This document shows, piece after piece, positions 1-9,539 of a DNA stretch of 59,729 nt (the first letter of the stretch is position 1; the number at the start of each line of letters is the position of its first letter). This DNA comes from Bacteroidales bacterium. Lineage in GTDB: Bacteria; Bacteroidota; Bacteroidia; Bacteroidales; UBA932. Position numbers and translations under genes: made by a program. Under the pieces are notes generated by a model. That model saw nothing but the letters and a program-made list of their open reading frames with translations, had not been told where the DNA came from and made no database searches. The stretch covers positions 1-59,729 of the forward strand of contig JAFURF010000043.1 of the NCBI GenBank assembly GCA_017471965.1. Reading direction: 5' to 3'.

Positions 1-201
1 CTCGGTCAGTCCCTGATGCTCGTTCGGGGTGAAGTCCACGTGCTCTATCCTTATGTCTTCGAGCACCATGTTGAGGAATTCGATAAGCATGTCCTTGTTC
101 GCCTCGCTGCCGAACACGCGCTTGAACATGAAGTCGCACAGAAGATTCGCATAGCCTCTCACGACCTCTTTCTTCTTCGTTACATTTTCTGTTGTCTCCA
201 T
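1..201 (-). CDS. Rpn family recombination-promoting nuclease / PD-(D/E)XK transposase-like protein (5' part only)
   Basis: Only the first 67 codons are inside the window; the gene runs off the left edge. After a short lysine-rich start, the peptide has the segment LCDFMFKRVFGSEANKDMLI followed by an EFLNMVLED stretch. That is the N-terminal signature (DxxFKxxFG...KDxLIxFLN) of the Rpn/PD-(D/E)XK nuclease transposase family, common and often multicopy in Bacteroidales. Known members are RecA-independent recombination-promoting endonucleases. The catalytic D-E-K residues would lie beyond the window edge and cannot be checked. The ATG at 201 is the only good start. A weak -7-like GAACTTTG (minus strand, 231-238) precedes it. 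Family assignment rests on about 40 residues. Confidence 0.6.
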   Translation of the reverse strand, partial: METTENVTKKKEVVRGYANLLCDFMFKRVFGSEANKDMLIEFLNMVLEDIRIEHVDFTPNEHQGLTE

Positions 202-280
202 AAAAACAGTATTCAAGTGTTAAACGAAGGCAAAGTTCCGAAGAGTTATCCGTGTAAAGAAAAAGTATGCGGATAATTGA

Positions 281-315
281 AAAAATCGCCCGTAGAACTG
301 CTTCCAAGGGCGATT
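281..315 (-). terminator. Hairpin with T-run, minus strand
   Basis: AATCGCCC (284-291) pairs with GGGCGATT (308-315). On the minus strand the stem is followed directly by a run of T. It lies between the glycan locus and the Rpn gene. It could be a second-line terminator for the glycan operon or the end of a small unannotated transcript. Confidence 0.5.
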
Positions 316-325
316 CGGGCTCGGA

Positions 326-360
326 AATTTGTTTGATTTTTGCAAAAAATCGAACAAATT
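326..360. repeat. AT-rich near-perfect inverted repeat
   Basis: AATTTGTTTGATTTTT (326-341) and AAAAAATCGAACAAATT (344-360) form an almost perfect 35-bp palindrome with one internal mismatch. It sits in the 298-bp gene-free stretch 202-499 between two terminator-like hairpins. Apart from the three hairpins I see no open frame or recognisable RNA in this stretch. Confidence 0.6.
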
Positions 361-440
361 CTGCTGCCAAAGATTAGTGACGAGGGAAGATGCGAACCTG
401 AAATATAAGACCAGACTTCCGGAAGAGGCGCAATCAGACA

Positions 441-473
441 AAAACAGGGCGGCACCCCGAAGGTTCCGCCCTG
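441..473 (-). terminator. Intrinsic terminator of the SusC-LamG operon
   Basis: CAGGGCGG (445-452) pairs with CCGCCCTG (466-473). On the minus strand the hairpin is followed by TTTTGT. It lies just downstream of the last LamG gene (stop at 500). Confidence 0.75.
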
Positions 474-499
474 AGATTTACAGTATGTAAGAAGAACTG

Positions 500-2359
500 T
501 TAGTTCTGCTTGAGTTCAAGATAAGCCTGGTTAGACTGTCCATTTCTGTACTTGACCTCATATGGCCATACATTGTTCTCATCCTGTTTCCACTGCAGGA
601 ATTCGCTTACGTCAACATTGTATACATAGTTGACCTCGTCATCACAACGTGTAGTGTTTGAGAAATCAATGTCACCGAACGGACGTCCACCAGCCTGCTT
701 GATCACATGGCCAACACCTTCGTCGAACTTCCACCAAGCACCCCAGTCGCTGTTGTACATGTTTGTAGCACGGTCATCATCCACGCCACCGTAGCACTGA
801 GTGATACGGTTCTTACCGAGACCATAGTTCCAAACCACAACATTCGAGATACGTCCGTGGAACTCGTTACCGCGACGGTAGTTTGTACCCCATGATGAGT
901 TGAACTCGATAGCCTGGAATTCACAACGCTGAGCCTTCAGGAATTCCTTCTCTTCGTCAGTAAGGTCAACACGAGCAACCTCTTCGCAGTCAAGATACAT
1001 GATGTATGAATTCTGGTTGTAGACGAGAGCGATCTGATACCATCTCTTAGGCTCAAGAACAGGAGTATAAAGCGGCTCTTCCGGACGGAACTTGCTACCC
1101 TGCTTCAAAGAACGGCCATGACGCAAAGCACCAGGACCTACCCACCATTCCAATGAAGTCTTTTCACCGGCCTTCTCTCCCAAGCGAAGCATGTTGATCC
1201 AACCTTCATTAGCATCAGAGAAGTCACCGACGCGGGCCTTGTTTGTCACCTCATCAATATACATATGGAAGATATATGTATAACCCTGGTTGCCGTCTGA
1301 TGATGGTTGGAATACCATCGGCCTAGGGAACTTGTACCATGTAGACATTCTGTGGTCACCGAGATAGAGTGCTGAGAAGAAGTTCGATGCTGTCTCGAAG
1401 TTTGTAGGCTTGATGACGATGTAAGTCACACCGCAATTCTCATCAATAGTAGCCTCATTAGGATCCACTCCAAGAACTACAGGAATAAGGTATCCTCTCT
1501 CGTCTGTCAGGTATGCCTGATTTGCCTCAGCAATTATGGTAGAGATATTCTCAACAGTTATTGTTGCATTTGTTGAAGTAGCTCCTTCTGCCATAGTGAT
1601 AGGGTCAGTGAAATTGACCTTCACCTCAGAAGGGATAGTCTGATAATCTGTACCGTTTGCAGCGTTATAAGCGGCAACGAGTGAATTATCAACTGAAAGA
1701 GTCACATCGAATGCCTGGAAAGCCTCAGCGATACCATTGATCACGATATCTTTAGTGATAGCCTTGGCACCAGTGATTGTGGTCTCATTAGGGTAGTTCT
1801 TTATCTCATACTCAGTTACAGACTCTTCAACACTGAGAAGATTAGCGATAGGATCGACATTCTCAGTGATCACATAGAGGATATCTGCATTTGAGTTTGA
1901 AGAGACCTTCACACCGGATGCAGAAGCAATGCGGAAGATTGCCTGATACTGAACCTCAGAGAGCTGAGCGAACTTTGACTGAGGTACAGTTACTTCAAAA
2001 GTTGCCTCCATCTCACCGGCAGGGATAGTAACCTTACCGTTGAACTCAAGAGTTCCCTCAGGGAATGCGTGGTAGCCTTCCTTAACTGATGCATTGTCAA
2101 GGTCAACAACAATATCGACAGCAGTCTTCTGTGCCTTTGTAAGGGCAACAGTCACAGTAGACTTCACCTCACCGACTTCTCCGAGAGTAGTGGTGTGGTA
2201 GACATAACAGGTGGTAGACTTGTACTCAGCCTCTGTACCGTCAACGATATAGGCAAAGTCGCCAACTACACCCTGAACGTCTGCTACTTCCTCCTGGCAT
2301 GCAGCAGCACCGAAAGCTGCAGCAGCCAGAATAAGCATATGTTTGAATATATTTTTCAT
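500..2359 (-). CDS. DUF1735 / LamG domain surface lipoprotein (glycan-binding, N-glycan locus)
   Basis: A 619-residue lipoprotein with a signal peptide ending at a lipobox cysteine near residue 21 (FGAAAC). Residues ~30-330 look like two successive DUF1735-type (BT_3987-like N-terminal) beta-sandwich domains. Residues ~335-580 form a concanavalin A-like LamG domain, with features such as YQIALVYNQNSYIMYLDCEE and a terminal WWKFDEGVGH segment. Proteins of this architecture sit next to GH18 endo-beta-N-acetylglucosaminidases in Bacteroides and act as surface glycan-binding proteins. It is the last gene of the operon, 19 bp after a shorter paralogue and followed by a terminator. The ligand is inferred from context. 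Confidence 0.85.
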   Translation of the reverse strand: MKNIFKHMLILAAAAFGAAACQEEVADVQGVVGDFAYIVDGTEAEYKSTTCYVYHTTTLGEVGEVKSTVTVALTKAQKTAVDIVVDLDNASVKEGYHAFPEGTLEFNGKVTIPAGEMEATFEVTVPQSKFAQLSEVQYQAIFRIASASGVKVSSNSNADILYVITENVDPIANLLSVEESVTEYEIKNYPNETTITGAKAITKDIVINGIAEAFQAFDVTLSVDNSLVAAYNAANGTDYQTIPSEVKVNFTDPITMAEGATSTNATITVENISTIIAEANQAYLTDERGYLIPVVLGVDPNEATIDENCGVTYIVIKPTNFETASNFFSALYLGDHRMSTWYKFPRPMVFQPSSDGNQGYTYIFHMYIDEVTNKARVGDFSDANEGWINMLRLGEKAGEKTSLEWWVGPGALRHGRSLKQGSKFRPEEPLYTPVLEPKRWYQIALVYNQNSYIMYLDCEEVARVDLTDEEKEFLKAQRCEFQAIEFNSSWGTNYRRGNEFHGRISNVVVWNYGLGKNRITQCYGGVDDDRATNMYNSDWGAWWKFDEGVGHVIKQAGGRPFGDIDFSNTTRCDDEVNYVYNVDVSEFLQWKQDENNVWPYEVKYRNGQSNQAYLELKQN

Positions 2360-2378
2360 TTTGCGTCTTTGAAATTAA

Positions 2379-3587
2379 TTAGTTGACACACTTGTTCTTA
2401 TCATCGTTGGTCCATGTAACGTACTGAGAATAGTCATAATTCTCAAGTGGACCGTCCTCATTAGAGTCACGCCATACGTTAGACCAGTCCATATTATTTT
2501 CACCAACTGAATCATAGAAGATATGGCCTTCGCCCTCATTCATCTTCCAGTATGCCTTAAGGCCTTCAGAAGCAGGGTCCACACCGCAAAGGCCGAGCTG
2601 AATCTCGCTTGCAGAAAGAGCACGGTCCCATACACGGATCTCGGCGATACGGCCGTCATAACGCTGCTTATTACCATAACCACCCCATGACATACCGAGC
2701 TCTACACGCTGGAATTCGATCGGTGCACCACCTGCAAGTTCAGCATCACGGACACCATCAACATAAAGTCTTGTTGTCGATCCGTCGTAAGTGACTGAGA
2801 GAGTATACCAGTTTCCTGTTGAGAACAATGTGCTTGAACCAATCGGACCTACGTTAGAAATATTAAGCTGGAGCTGGTTGATCTTGTAACCGTTCTCACC
2901 GATACGGTAGAGATAACCCTGCTCATCCTTGTTGTAGAGACCGAGCATACGGCTGATAGGCTCGCTAGAACCCTCCTGATGCCATGAATAAGCATAGAAC
3001 TTAACCTCAAGTGTATGTGTAGTCAGGCTGATAGGCTCATCAAAAATGAAGTTGGCATATACGTTCTTGTTGCTGATATCAAGAGCAGGGAAGTAATATA
3101 CGCGTGAGATACGGATATATACTGTTCTTGAAGTCTCGAGCACCTCGATTCCACCCTTTACATCAGTGATTGTAACAGGAATCATATAGATACGGCCATC
3201 TACGAAGTCAGCATTCTCGTTGATAGTAAGATTACTTACATCAGAAGCGGCCTTACCCTTTTTGAGTACAACCGAGTTCTTATCAAGCGAAACCCAACTG
3301 TCTTCTACAGCATAGTAACTTGTCTTGTTTTCTTTGTTGTACTTCTCTACAAGAGAGTTGTCAATCTTCACGCTTACTGTTACATCCTCGCTTACCTTAC
3401 CTGTACATGACACAGTCACAGGATAGATAGCAGGAGTCTGCTCGACAGCAAACTTGATCAGAGGAGAGTTATCTGTTCCTGTCATGACCAGAACGTCCTT
3501 GTTCGGATCGAACTTGTCACCCTCCGTACAGCTTCCAAGCACAAGTGCAAGAGCTGCAATCATAAATATTTTAATATACTTTGTCAT
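2379..3587 (-). CDS. DUF1735 / LamG domain surface lipoprotein (short paralogue)
   Basis: A 402-residue lipoprotein starting MTKYIKIFMIAALALVLGSC, with the lipobox cysteine at residue 20. The ATG at 3587 is chosen over an upstream in-frame start because it gives the signal peptide and leaves a 10-bp gap to the GH18 stop. A single DUF1735-type domain (~25-165) is followed by LamG (~170-375), with NWYTLSVTYDGSTTRLYVDG, IAEIRVWDRALSASEI and LKAYWKMNEGEGH segments. It probably acts with the neighbouring 619-residue paralogue as a surface binding protein presenting N-glycans or glycoproteins to the GH18 enzyme and the SusCD pair. Binding activity is inferred, not visible. Confidence 0.85.
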   Translation of the reverse strand: MTKYIKIFMIAALALVLGSCTEGDKFDPNKDVLVMTGTDNSPLIKFAVEQTPAIYPVTVSCTGKVSEDVTVSVKIDNSLVEKYNKENKTSYYAVEDSWVSLDKNSVVLKKGKAASDVSNLTINENADFVDGRIYMIPVTITDVKGGIEVLETSRTVYIRISRVYYFPALDISNKNVYANFIFDEPISLTTHTLEVKFYAYSWHQEGSSEPISRMLGLYNKDEQGYLYRIGENGYKINQLQLNISNVGPIGSSTLFSTGNWYTLSVTYDGSTTRLYVDGVRDAELAGGAPIEFQRVELGMSWGGYGNKQRYDGRIAEIRVWDRALSASEIQLGLCGVDPASEGLKAYWKMNEGEGHIFYDSVGENNMDWSNVWRDSNEDGPLENYDYSQYVTWTNDDKNKCVN

Positions 3588-3597
3588 ATCGCTTTCT

Positions 3598-4710
3598 TTA
3601 TCTGATTGAAGGGTTAGCAATCTGGATTCCACGACGGAACTCACGATAAGGAACCTGTGAAGCCGAGTAGTAGTTACGTCCTAAGTAGAACACACCCCAA
3701 CCAGCCATATTATTTTCAGAAGCATGACGCGCAAAGCCCTCGAAAGAGTACATCTCCGAACCGTCATTGGTATATATCTGGTTTCCGTTTCTGGTGTCTT
3801 TCCACAATCCGCCGCCATTAAGGGCATAGTTTGTATCACCGCCCTGCTCGCAGATGATGATCTTCTCTGCAGGAATACCGCAATTGACGCCACGTGTTGT
3901 ATAGAAGTTCTGTACCTGAGCTACAGAACAACCGATCTGCGGAGTATAACACTGGATCACGAGGTAATCGATATACTCGTTCACTTCTGCTGGCGGATAG
4001 TGTTTGAAGAGGTCCATGATGACAAGTTTGCCCTGTGGTTTGAGAGCCTCATTGAGTTTCTTCATCACATAGATGATGGTCTCATAATCCTCCCATAGGT
4101 CTGTCTTGACATCATTCCAGTCGTTAGGCTCCCAGTCAACGTCCACACCGTCAAGGCCTGCCTCGTTCACCTTGTCGAGCATCAACTGCACATGGTTGTC
4201 GAGACCCTTATAAAGAGTAGCCTTTGCAGACTCATCACCATTCCACTTATATGCCTCATAAGCATCTTTGATATTGATCACTTCACCGTTGTATGTCACT
4301 TCTCTTGTAGAAGCAGCATCACCATGAAGGACGAAACGTGTTCCGAGCTTCTCCTGCATGTACTTCATGTCAGCATACACAATAGGAGAATAACTTGGGC
4401 TCTCAGGATCAGGGCTTGGATAACCCATCCAGAGGTTAACTATATCAAGGCTGTCAGGAAGGCCGATAAGACGCTCTCCGTAAGAAGCAGGGTCCTTGTA
4501 ACCCTCAGAGCCCTCAAGAGGAGCCCATGCAGCATAGTAAGCATAACTAAGTGTATGCTCGCTCTTCTTAAAGTCGCGGACGTTCTGATAATACTGCTCG
4601 TCGTAAGTATAAGGCTTCTGAATATCAAGAGCCTGCTCCTCAAGACAGCCGACAGCAAAGAGAACTGTCATTCCGCTAAGAATTATTGTTTTAAACTTAT
4701 TCATTTTCAT
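3598..4710 (-). CDS. GH18 family endo-beta-N-acetylglucosaminidase-like lipoprotein
   Basis: A 370-residue lipoprotein (AVGC lipobox, Cys22) with one GH18 barrel. The family signature DxxDxDxE is intact as DGVDVDWE at residues 187-194, making Glu194 the predicted acid for substrate-assisted cleavage. The barrel continues with LVIMDLF and a GWGVFYLGRNYY end segment. GH18 enzymes cut chitin or the chitobiose core of N-glycans. The flanking DUF1735-LamG genes, SusCD pair, GH92 and GH29 favour N-glycan endo-beta-N-acetylglucosaminidase activity, as in BT3987. The start is either ATG at 4710 or ATG at 4704. The SusD stop is 7 bp upstream, so the genes are co-transcribed. Confidence in the family is high and in the substrate moderate. 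Confidence 0.88.
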   Translation of the reverse strand: MKMNKFKTIILSGMTVLFAVGCLEEQALDIQKPYTYDEQYYQNVRDFKKSEHTLSYAYYAAWAPLEGSEGYKDPASYGERLIGLPDSLDIVNLWMGYPSPDPESPSYSPIVYADMKYMQEKLGTRFVLHGDAASTREVTYNGEVINIKDAYEAYKWNGDESAKATLYKGLDNHVQLMLDKVNEAGLDGVDVDWEPNDWNDVKTDLWEDYETIIYVMKKLNEALKPQGKLVIMDLFKHYPPAEVNEYIDYLVIQCYTPQIGCSVAQVQNFYTTRGVNCGIPAEKIIICEQGGDTNYALNGGGLWKDTRNGNQIYTNDGSEMYSFEGFARHASENNMAGWGVFYLGRNYYSASQVPYREFRRGIQIANPSIR

Positions 4711-4717
4711 TCAAAGA

Positions 4718-6319
4718 TTAACGAGGTTTCTTATCCCACCAAAGTTTAGTGCCGGCATTGTCAAGGCCATTGAGTTTAGATACACCGGTAGCCACTCCTG
4801 CTGCATTATTTGTATACTCATCGTGAGGGAACGGTACACGACGTATCTGGAGGTTTGTATTAACTACACCCTGACTGTCATTATTAACGACAGGAAGAAG
4901 GGCAGGATAACCTGTACGACGATACTCAGCCCATGCCTCACAGCCGTTAGGGAAGATAGCAAGCCACTTCTGTGTCATGATCTTCTCGAGGCTTCTCTCG
5001 AAGTCAGCATCAGCCTCCCATGCGATTGTCACGTCAGTGAGTGCTGTCATGCTGTTGCTTGATACGTTATCCTTGAAATCAGCAGGCTTGGATGTTGCAT
5101 CTGCGATATATGAACTAGCATCACCGGCACCCATTTCCTCAAATGAAAGTGCAATACCTTTTTCATAGAATTCCTGTGCAGTACCACCCATATTCCAGCC
5201 GCGAAGAGCACCCTCAGCGCGGAGGAAAGCAACCTCCGAAGCATGGAGCCATGTGATTGAGTAAGCCTGTGAAAGAGCGTTAGGTGCCGAAACCTTTCCT
5301 GAAGCATTACGATAGTTTGCCCAGTTTGAAGCATGGATACCGTTACGTACTCCGTGAAGTTTGTCATCAGCAGCCTTCTTGAAATAGATGGTTCCGCGTG
5401 GGTCGTTATAACCGTTAAGGAATACATCCATAGAAGCAGCCATCTGGCAGTCACCATCGTTGAAATTTACGTTGATTTCATAAACCGGATGATGATTTAC
5501 AAGAGATGATGGAAGAACAGGTCTTTCTGCAGCAGCTGTAATCACACCTGTCTGATCGTTCACTGAAAGCTCAGCCTGCTCCTGTGCAAGTTCAGGGTCA
5601 GCATACACCACACGCATAGCGAGACGGAGACGGAGTGAGTTGGCGAATTTGATCCAACTTTCTACGTTACCACCGTATACGTAATCATACTGTGCCATGA
5701 GGGCAACACCCGGATTTCCGTTCTTGAAGTCATTGAGAACATTGATAGCATCACCGAGTTCCTCGAAGAACTTGTGGTAGATATCCTCTTGTGAATCATA
5801 CTCTGCATTGAGGCTGAGACCTACCTTGCTGTAAGGAACTGGACCATAATAGTCAGTTACCTGATGCATTGTAGCAACCTTCATGATGTTTGCAAGAGCA
5901 AGAACCTCTGCCTGCTCAAGATCAGTAGCAGTCTTGGCGAGCTTCTGCCATGCATTCATCGCATAAGTATACTTGTTCACGAACATAGATCTTCTCCATC
6001 CTTCTGTCATGAAGTAGCTGCCGCAATGAACTCCGTTGTTAGCCGCAAGAGTCGGAGCGAAATAGCCTGCATATGTATCAGCAAGGAGGTTGTTCATTAC
6101 CTGATAGTCAGAATCCAGATAAGTTCCGTCGCGGAAGAAGAACACAGCTCTCTGGATCTGACGGAAAAGGGCGCCTGTCTTGAGGTTGTCATTCTCCATC
6201 ATTTCCTCAGTAGCCTCATGCTTGTTTGTATTATAATCTTCAAACTTAGCAGTACAAGAGAGGATTGTGCTGAAGCAAACTGCTACAGCAAGACCGTTAA
6301 ATATATTTTTTGTAGTCAT
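4718..6319 (-). CDS. SusD/RagB family nutrient-binding lipoprotein
   Basis: A 533-residue lipoprotein (lipobox ILSC, Cys22) of the SusD-like type found with SusC porins. The sequence matches the SusD_2-like subgroup: an N-terminal FEDYNTNKHEAT region, helical TPR-like segments (YNAMNAWQKLAK-like and EVLALANIMKVATMHQVTDYYGPVPYS), a conserved SWIKFANSLRLRLAMRV stretch, and EKIMTQKWLAIFPNGCEAWAEYRRTGYP near the C terminus. It should cap the SusC channel and deliver oligosaccharides released by the GH18 enzyme. It lies 14 bp downstream of the SusC stop, the standard operon order. Confidence 0.95.
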   Translation of the reverse strand: MTTKNIFNGLAVAVCFSTILSCTAKFEDYNTNKHEATEEMMENDNLKTGALFRQIQRAVFFFRDGTYLDSDYQVMNNLLADTYAGYFAPTLAANNGVHCGSYFMTEGWRRSMFVNKYTYAMNAWQKLAKTATDLEQAEVLALANIMKVATMHQVTDYYGPVPYSKVGLSLNAEYDSQEDIYHKFFEELGDAINVLNDFKNGNPGVALMAQYDYVYGGNVESWIKFANSLRLRLAMRVVYADPELAQEQAELSVNDQTGVITAAAERPVLPSSLVNHHPVYEINVNFNDGDCQMAASMDVFLNGYNDPRGTIYFKKAADDKLHGVRNGIHASNWANYRNASGKVSAPNALSQAYSITWLHASEVAFLRAEGALRGWNMGGTAQEFYEKGIALSFEEMGAGDASSYIADATSKPADFKDNVSSNSMTALTDVTIAWEADADFERSLEKIMTQKWLAIFPNGCEAWAEYRRTGYPALLPVVNNDSQGVVNTNLQIRRVPFPHDEYTNNAAGVATGVSKLNGLDNAGTKLWWDKKPR

Positions 6320-6333
6320 AAGTTGTGCAGTTT

Positions 6334-9300
6334 TTAGAATTTAACCTTAACTGAGAAACCAAGGTTGCGAGTGCTTGGCTGCATGAAGTAGTCAATACCC
6401 TGGTTATATGTACCTGTTGAAGAAGTGAGTTCAGGATCGAACGGTGACTTCTTGTAGAGCATGAAGAGGTTGTGTCCAACAAATGAAACATTGAGGCCCT
6501 TCACCCACTTACACCACTTCTGTACCGGGAATGTATATCCGAATGAAAGTTCACCGAGACGGATGTTGGTTGCATCGTAAACATACATAGAGTTAACGCC
6601 TTCACCACCACCAATAGTCTGGTAGTATTCCTTTGCAGGGATAAGTTTACCGTTTACAAGAGCACCACCGTTATCACGAGCGTCTGCAGTTGCCTGAGAT
6701 ATACCGTAATAGTCCATCATTGCCTGAGTCTTTGAAACAACAACACCACCAAGTCTTGCTGTGAAGAGGAAGTTGAGGTTGAAGCCCTTGAAGTTGAACT
6801 CATTGCCCCAACTGAGATTGTGCTTAGGAGCAGTGTCTCCAGCGTAGATATACGTAGAATAGTCTGCTGTTACAGTCTGGTCTGCAGGATGAACGTAGAT
6901 GTTTCCGTGCTCGTCAGTCTTGAGTGAAGTCACATAAATATCACCCATTGAACCGCCTTCCTTGAGGATATTCTTCACACCGCCCATTCCGCCAACTTCA
7001 AGAGTAGGGATAGAGAGCGTCTCACCAGTCTCCTCTACATACCAGTTCTTGAGGAGTTCCTTGATTGTGTTCTTGTTGTGTGAGTAAGTGACGTATGTGT
7101 TCCAGTTGAGGCCACATGCGAATTGCTCCTCATAACGTGCAGAAAGCTCGATACCGGCATTGTCAACACGACCAGCATTCAGGATAACTGAAGTATACTG
7201 TGATCCTGCAGAAAGAGCAGGCTCGAAGAACTGGTTGTAAGTTCTTGAGTTGTAGTATGTAGCGTCAACCTTGACCTTACCGTTCCAAAGTTGGATGTTT
7301 GTACCGATTTCCCATGACTTGGTACGCTCTGGCTGGAGGTTTGTATTCGGCATCCTTGAAGTAGTGGTCACATTACCGTTCACTACAGGATATGTAGGGA
7401 TGGTAAGGAACTGTGTAGGGTCGTTACCCACCTCAGAATAAGAAATGCGCATCTTCCAATAAGAGAATACGTTACCCTTGATTCCAGGGATAGCCTCAGT
7501 CATGATGCCTGAGAGACCAACTGTAGGATAGAAGAATGACTTGTAGTCAGAACCGGCGAATGTTGAAGTCCAGTCGTTACGAGCCGTTACATCGAGGTAA
7601 ACCATGCTCTTCCAGCCGAGCTGAACGTTAGCGAACACAGCCTGCTTCTGGATTCTGTAACCTGACTGCTTCATCTCTGTTGCCGAGTGAGTCCTGTCGA
7701 TGTTACCATATGTGAAGAGGTTTGCAACAGAAGCAAGGTTTCCCGAGATGAAATCCTGACCGTACTGTACATCCTCCATGTTTGTACCGACTGTAGCAAC
7801 GAGGTTGAGCTTGTTGTCAAACCAGTACTTGTTGATGCTTGCGATAGCCTCGAGATATACCTGGTTGGTAGTGCGGCTGTCACGGCTGTAGTAACCGTAG
7901 TCAGAAGCGAAGAGTGTGAGTGTGGAAGCATTGAACTTCTTCTCATGAGTCTCGACGTTGCGGTCGATCTTTGCGCGTCCTGAAACTGTGATCCAGTCAG
8001 CGATCTTGTACTTGAGCTGAGCAGATCCCATGAAACGGTTCTTGTTGTTGTTGTACTTCTGACGGTCTGTGATCCAGTATGGATTCTGCATAGCGAGATC
8101 GTGCTCGTATGGCCAGTACTGTGTCTTGAAGTTACGTGAAGCATCAAAACGCTCGAAAGCCTGGATACGGTTCCAGTCCTCAGATGCAGGGAAGAGATAT
8201 ACAGGAACCACCGGGTTCATGTACTGACCCTGAGAAATCATGTTCTGCTCCTTGATGACTGAATAGTTGGCGCTGAGATCGAGAGTCAACTTGTCATTGA
8301 GGAAGTTTGAAGTGTTCCTGATAGAGAAGTTGTAACGATCATAGTCGTTGTTACGGATGATACCCTCGGCATTTGTAGAAGCCATTGAGAAGTAAGTCTG
8401 GTTCTTCTCGCTACCGGTAGAAACGCTGATGGCGTTGTTTGTGTTGTATCCGGTCTGGAAGAAATCTCTTGGACTGTAGGCTGCAGGAGTTGCAAGTTTC
8501 TCACCCCAGCTCTGGTATGAACCTGCCTCTGTAGTTCCGTAAGTGTTCTGGAAACTAGGCATGATGTAAGCACGTGAGAATGATGTGCTGTTTGAGTAGT
8601 TCAGAGAGAACTGATCCTTGTTTCCTTTCTTTGTTGTAATGATTACAACACCGTTAGCAGCGGCTGAACCGTAGAGAGCGGCTGCTGAAGGACCTGAAAG
8701 GACTGAAATGCTCTCGATGTCGTCAGGATTGATGGCCGAAAGACCATCACCTGTCTGACCTGCACCGGCGAATACGCCTTCAGGCTGGTCTCCGGAGAGG
8801 GATGGCATAGGAATACCGTCGATCACATAGAGGGCATTGTTGTTTCCTGAAAGGGATTTTGTACCACGCATCACGACACGGCTGCCACCACCGATACCGG
8901 CTGAAGAAGTGTTGATTGTCACACCGGCAACCTTACCGTTGAGTGAGTTCACGAATGAACCTGTAGGGCTCACGTTCTCAAGTTTAGTCTCCTGAACGTT
9001 GTAGGAGAGGGACTTCTCAGACTTTGAGATACCCATCGCAGTAACGACAGTAGCCTCGAGAGCATCAAACTCAGTGAGGAGGGTTACGTTCACTACTGTG
9101 CGTCCGTTGATCTGTTCTACCTGATCCTTCATGCCGATGTAAGAGAAAATCAGGGCAGTCGCTTCTTCCGGAACCGTGAGGGTGTAGTTACCGTCAAGGT
9201 CAGTGATGGTTCCGACTGTCGAGTTTCCTTCTACAAAGACACTCGCACCGATCAGTGGCTCTCCGAATTCATCGATTACAGTACCGGAGACTACTGCCCC

Positions 9301-9393
9301 CCCCTGTGCAAAACCGATTCCAGCGAAGAGGAAGAGGCCGACAACAGTCATGAGGACTGAAGCCAGACCTTTCATCATAGAGTGTTTACTCAT
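6334..9393 (-). CDS. SusC/RagA family TonB-linked outer-membrane transporter
   Basis: A 1,019-residue TonB-dependent transporter. It has a signal peptide ending near FAGIGFAQ, a carboxypeptidase-regulatory-like domain (~30-110; GTVIDEFGEPLIGASVFVEG), and a TonB plug with the SusC hallmarks RGTKSLSGNNNALYVIDGIP and SISVLSGPSAAALYGSAAANG. A 22-strand type barrel follows, ending NLGFSVKVKF with a C-terminal aromatic. It should import N-glycan oligosaccharides with the SusD partner encoded 14 bp downstream. It is the first gene of its unit: a TACCTTTG -7 element lies ~85 bp upstream and a shared leader motif (9405-9415) just before the ATG. No anti-sigma-binding N-terminal extension is present, so an ECF/anti-sigma circuit is unlikely. 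Confidence 0.97.
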   Translation of the reverse strand: MSKHSMMKGLASVLMTVVGLFLFAGIGFAQGGAVVSGTVIDEFGEPLIGASVFVEGNSTVGTITDLDGNYTLTVPEEATALIFSYIGMKDQVEQINGRTVVNVTLLTEFDALEATVVTAMGISKSEKSLSYNVQETKLENVSPTGSFVNSLNGKVAGVTINTSSAGIGGGSRVVMRGTKSLSGNNNALYVIDGIPMPSLSGDQPEGVFAGAGQTGDGLSAINPDDIESISVLSGPSAAALYGSAAANGVVIITTKKGNKDQFSLNYSNSTSFSRAYIMPSFQNTYGTTEAGSYQSWGEKLATPAAYSPRDFFQTGYNTNNAISVSTGSEKNQTYFSMASTNAEGIIRNNDYDRYNFSIRNTSNFLNDKLTLDLSANYSVIKEQNMISQGQYMNPVVPVYLFPASEDWNRIQAFERFDASRNFKTQYWPYEHDLAMQNPYWITDRQKYNNNKNRFMGSAQLKYKIADWITVSGRAKIDRNVETHEKKFNASTLTLFASDYGYYSRDSRTTNQVYLEAIASINKYWFDNKLNLVATVGTNMEDVQYGQDFISGNLASVANLFTYGNIDRTHSATEMKQSGYRIQKQAVFANVQLGWKSMVYLDVTARNDWTSTFAGSDYKSFFYPTVGLSGIMTEAIPGIKGNVFSYWKMRISYSEVGNDPTQFLTIPTYPVVNGNVTTTSRMPNTNLQPERTKSWEIGTNIQLWNGKVKVDATYYNSRTYNQFFEPALSAGSQYTSVILNAGRVDNAGIELSARYEEQFACGLNWNTYVTYSHNKNTIKELLKNWYVEETGETLSIPTLEVGGMGGVKNILKEGGSMGDIYVTSLKTDEHGNIYVHPADQTVTADYSTYIYAGDTAPKHNLSWGNEFNFKGFNLNFLFTARLGGVVVSKTQAMMDYYGISQATADARDNGGALVNGKLIPAKEYYQTIGGGEGVNSMYVYDATNIRLGELSFGYTFPVQKWCKWVKGLNVSFVGHNLFMLYKKSPFDPELTSSTGTYNQGIDYFMQPSTRNLGFSVKVKF

Positions 9394-9404
9394 AATTTGG
9401 AAAA

Positions 9405-9415
9405 GTGTTATTGGT
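9405..9415 (-). promoter_or_regulatory. Shared leader motif ACCAATAACAC (SusC copy)
   Basis: The mRNA-sense sequence ACCAATAACAC, preceded by TA, lies 11 nt upstream of the SusC start codon. The same 11 nt occur just before the GH29, GH2 and GH3 start codons. Function unknown; its position suggests a translational or post-transcriptional control element. Confidence 0.5.
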
Positions 9416-9483
9416 TAATTAATAATTGGTATATAGTTGTTACTTGTTTATCCCTTTTTCAAAACAGGTCACTATATCGCGGA

Positions 9484-9516
9484 CAAAGGTAAGTGATTTT
9501 TTGAAAGCGTAAAACG
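9484..9516 (-). promoter_or_regulatory. Bacteroidota promoter of the SusC operon
   Basis: The minus-strand -7 element TACCTTTG (9484-9491) matches TAnnTTTG. An imperfect -33 element (CGTTTT, 9511-9516) lies about 19 bp upstream. It would give a leader of about 85 nt before the SusC ATG. Confidence 0.6.
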
Positions 9517-9539
9517 ATTTAGCAAAGTTTAGCACATTT

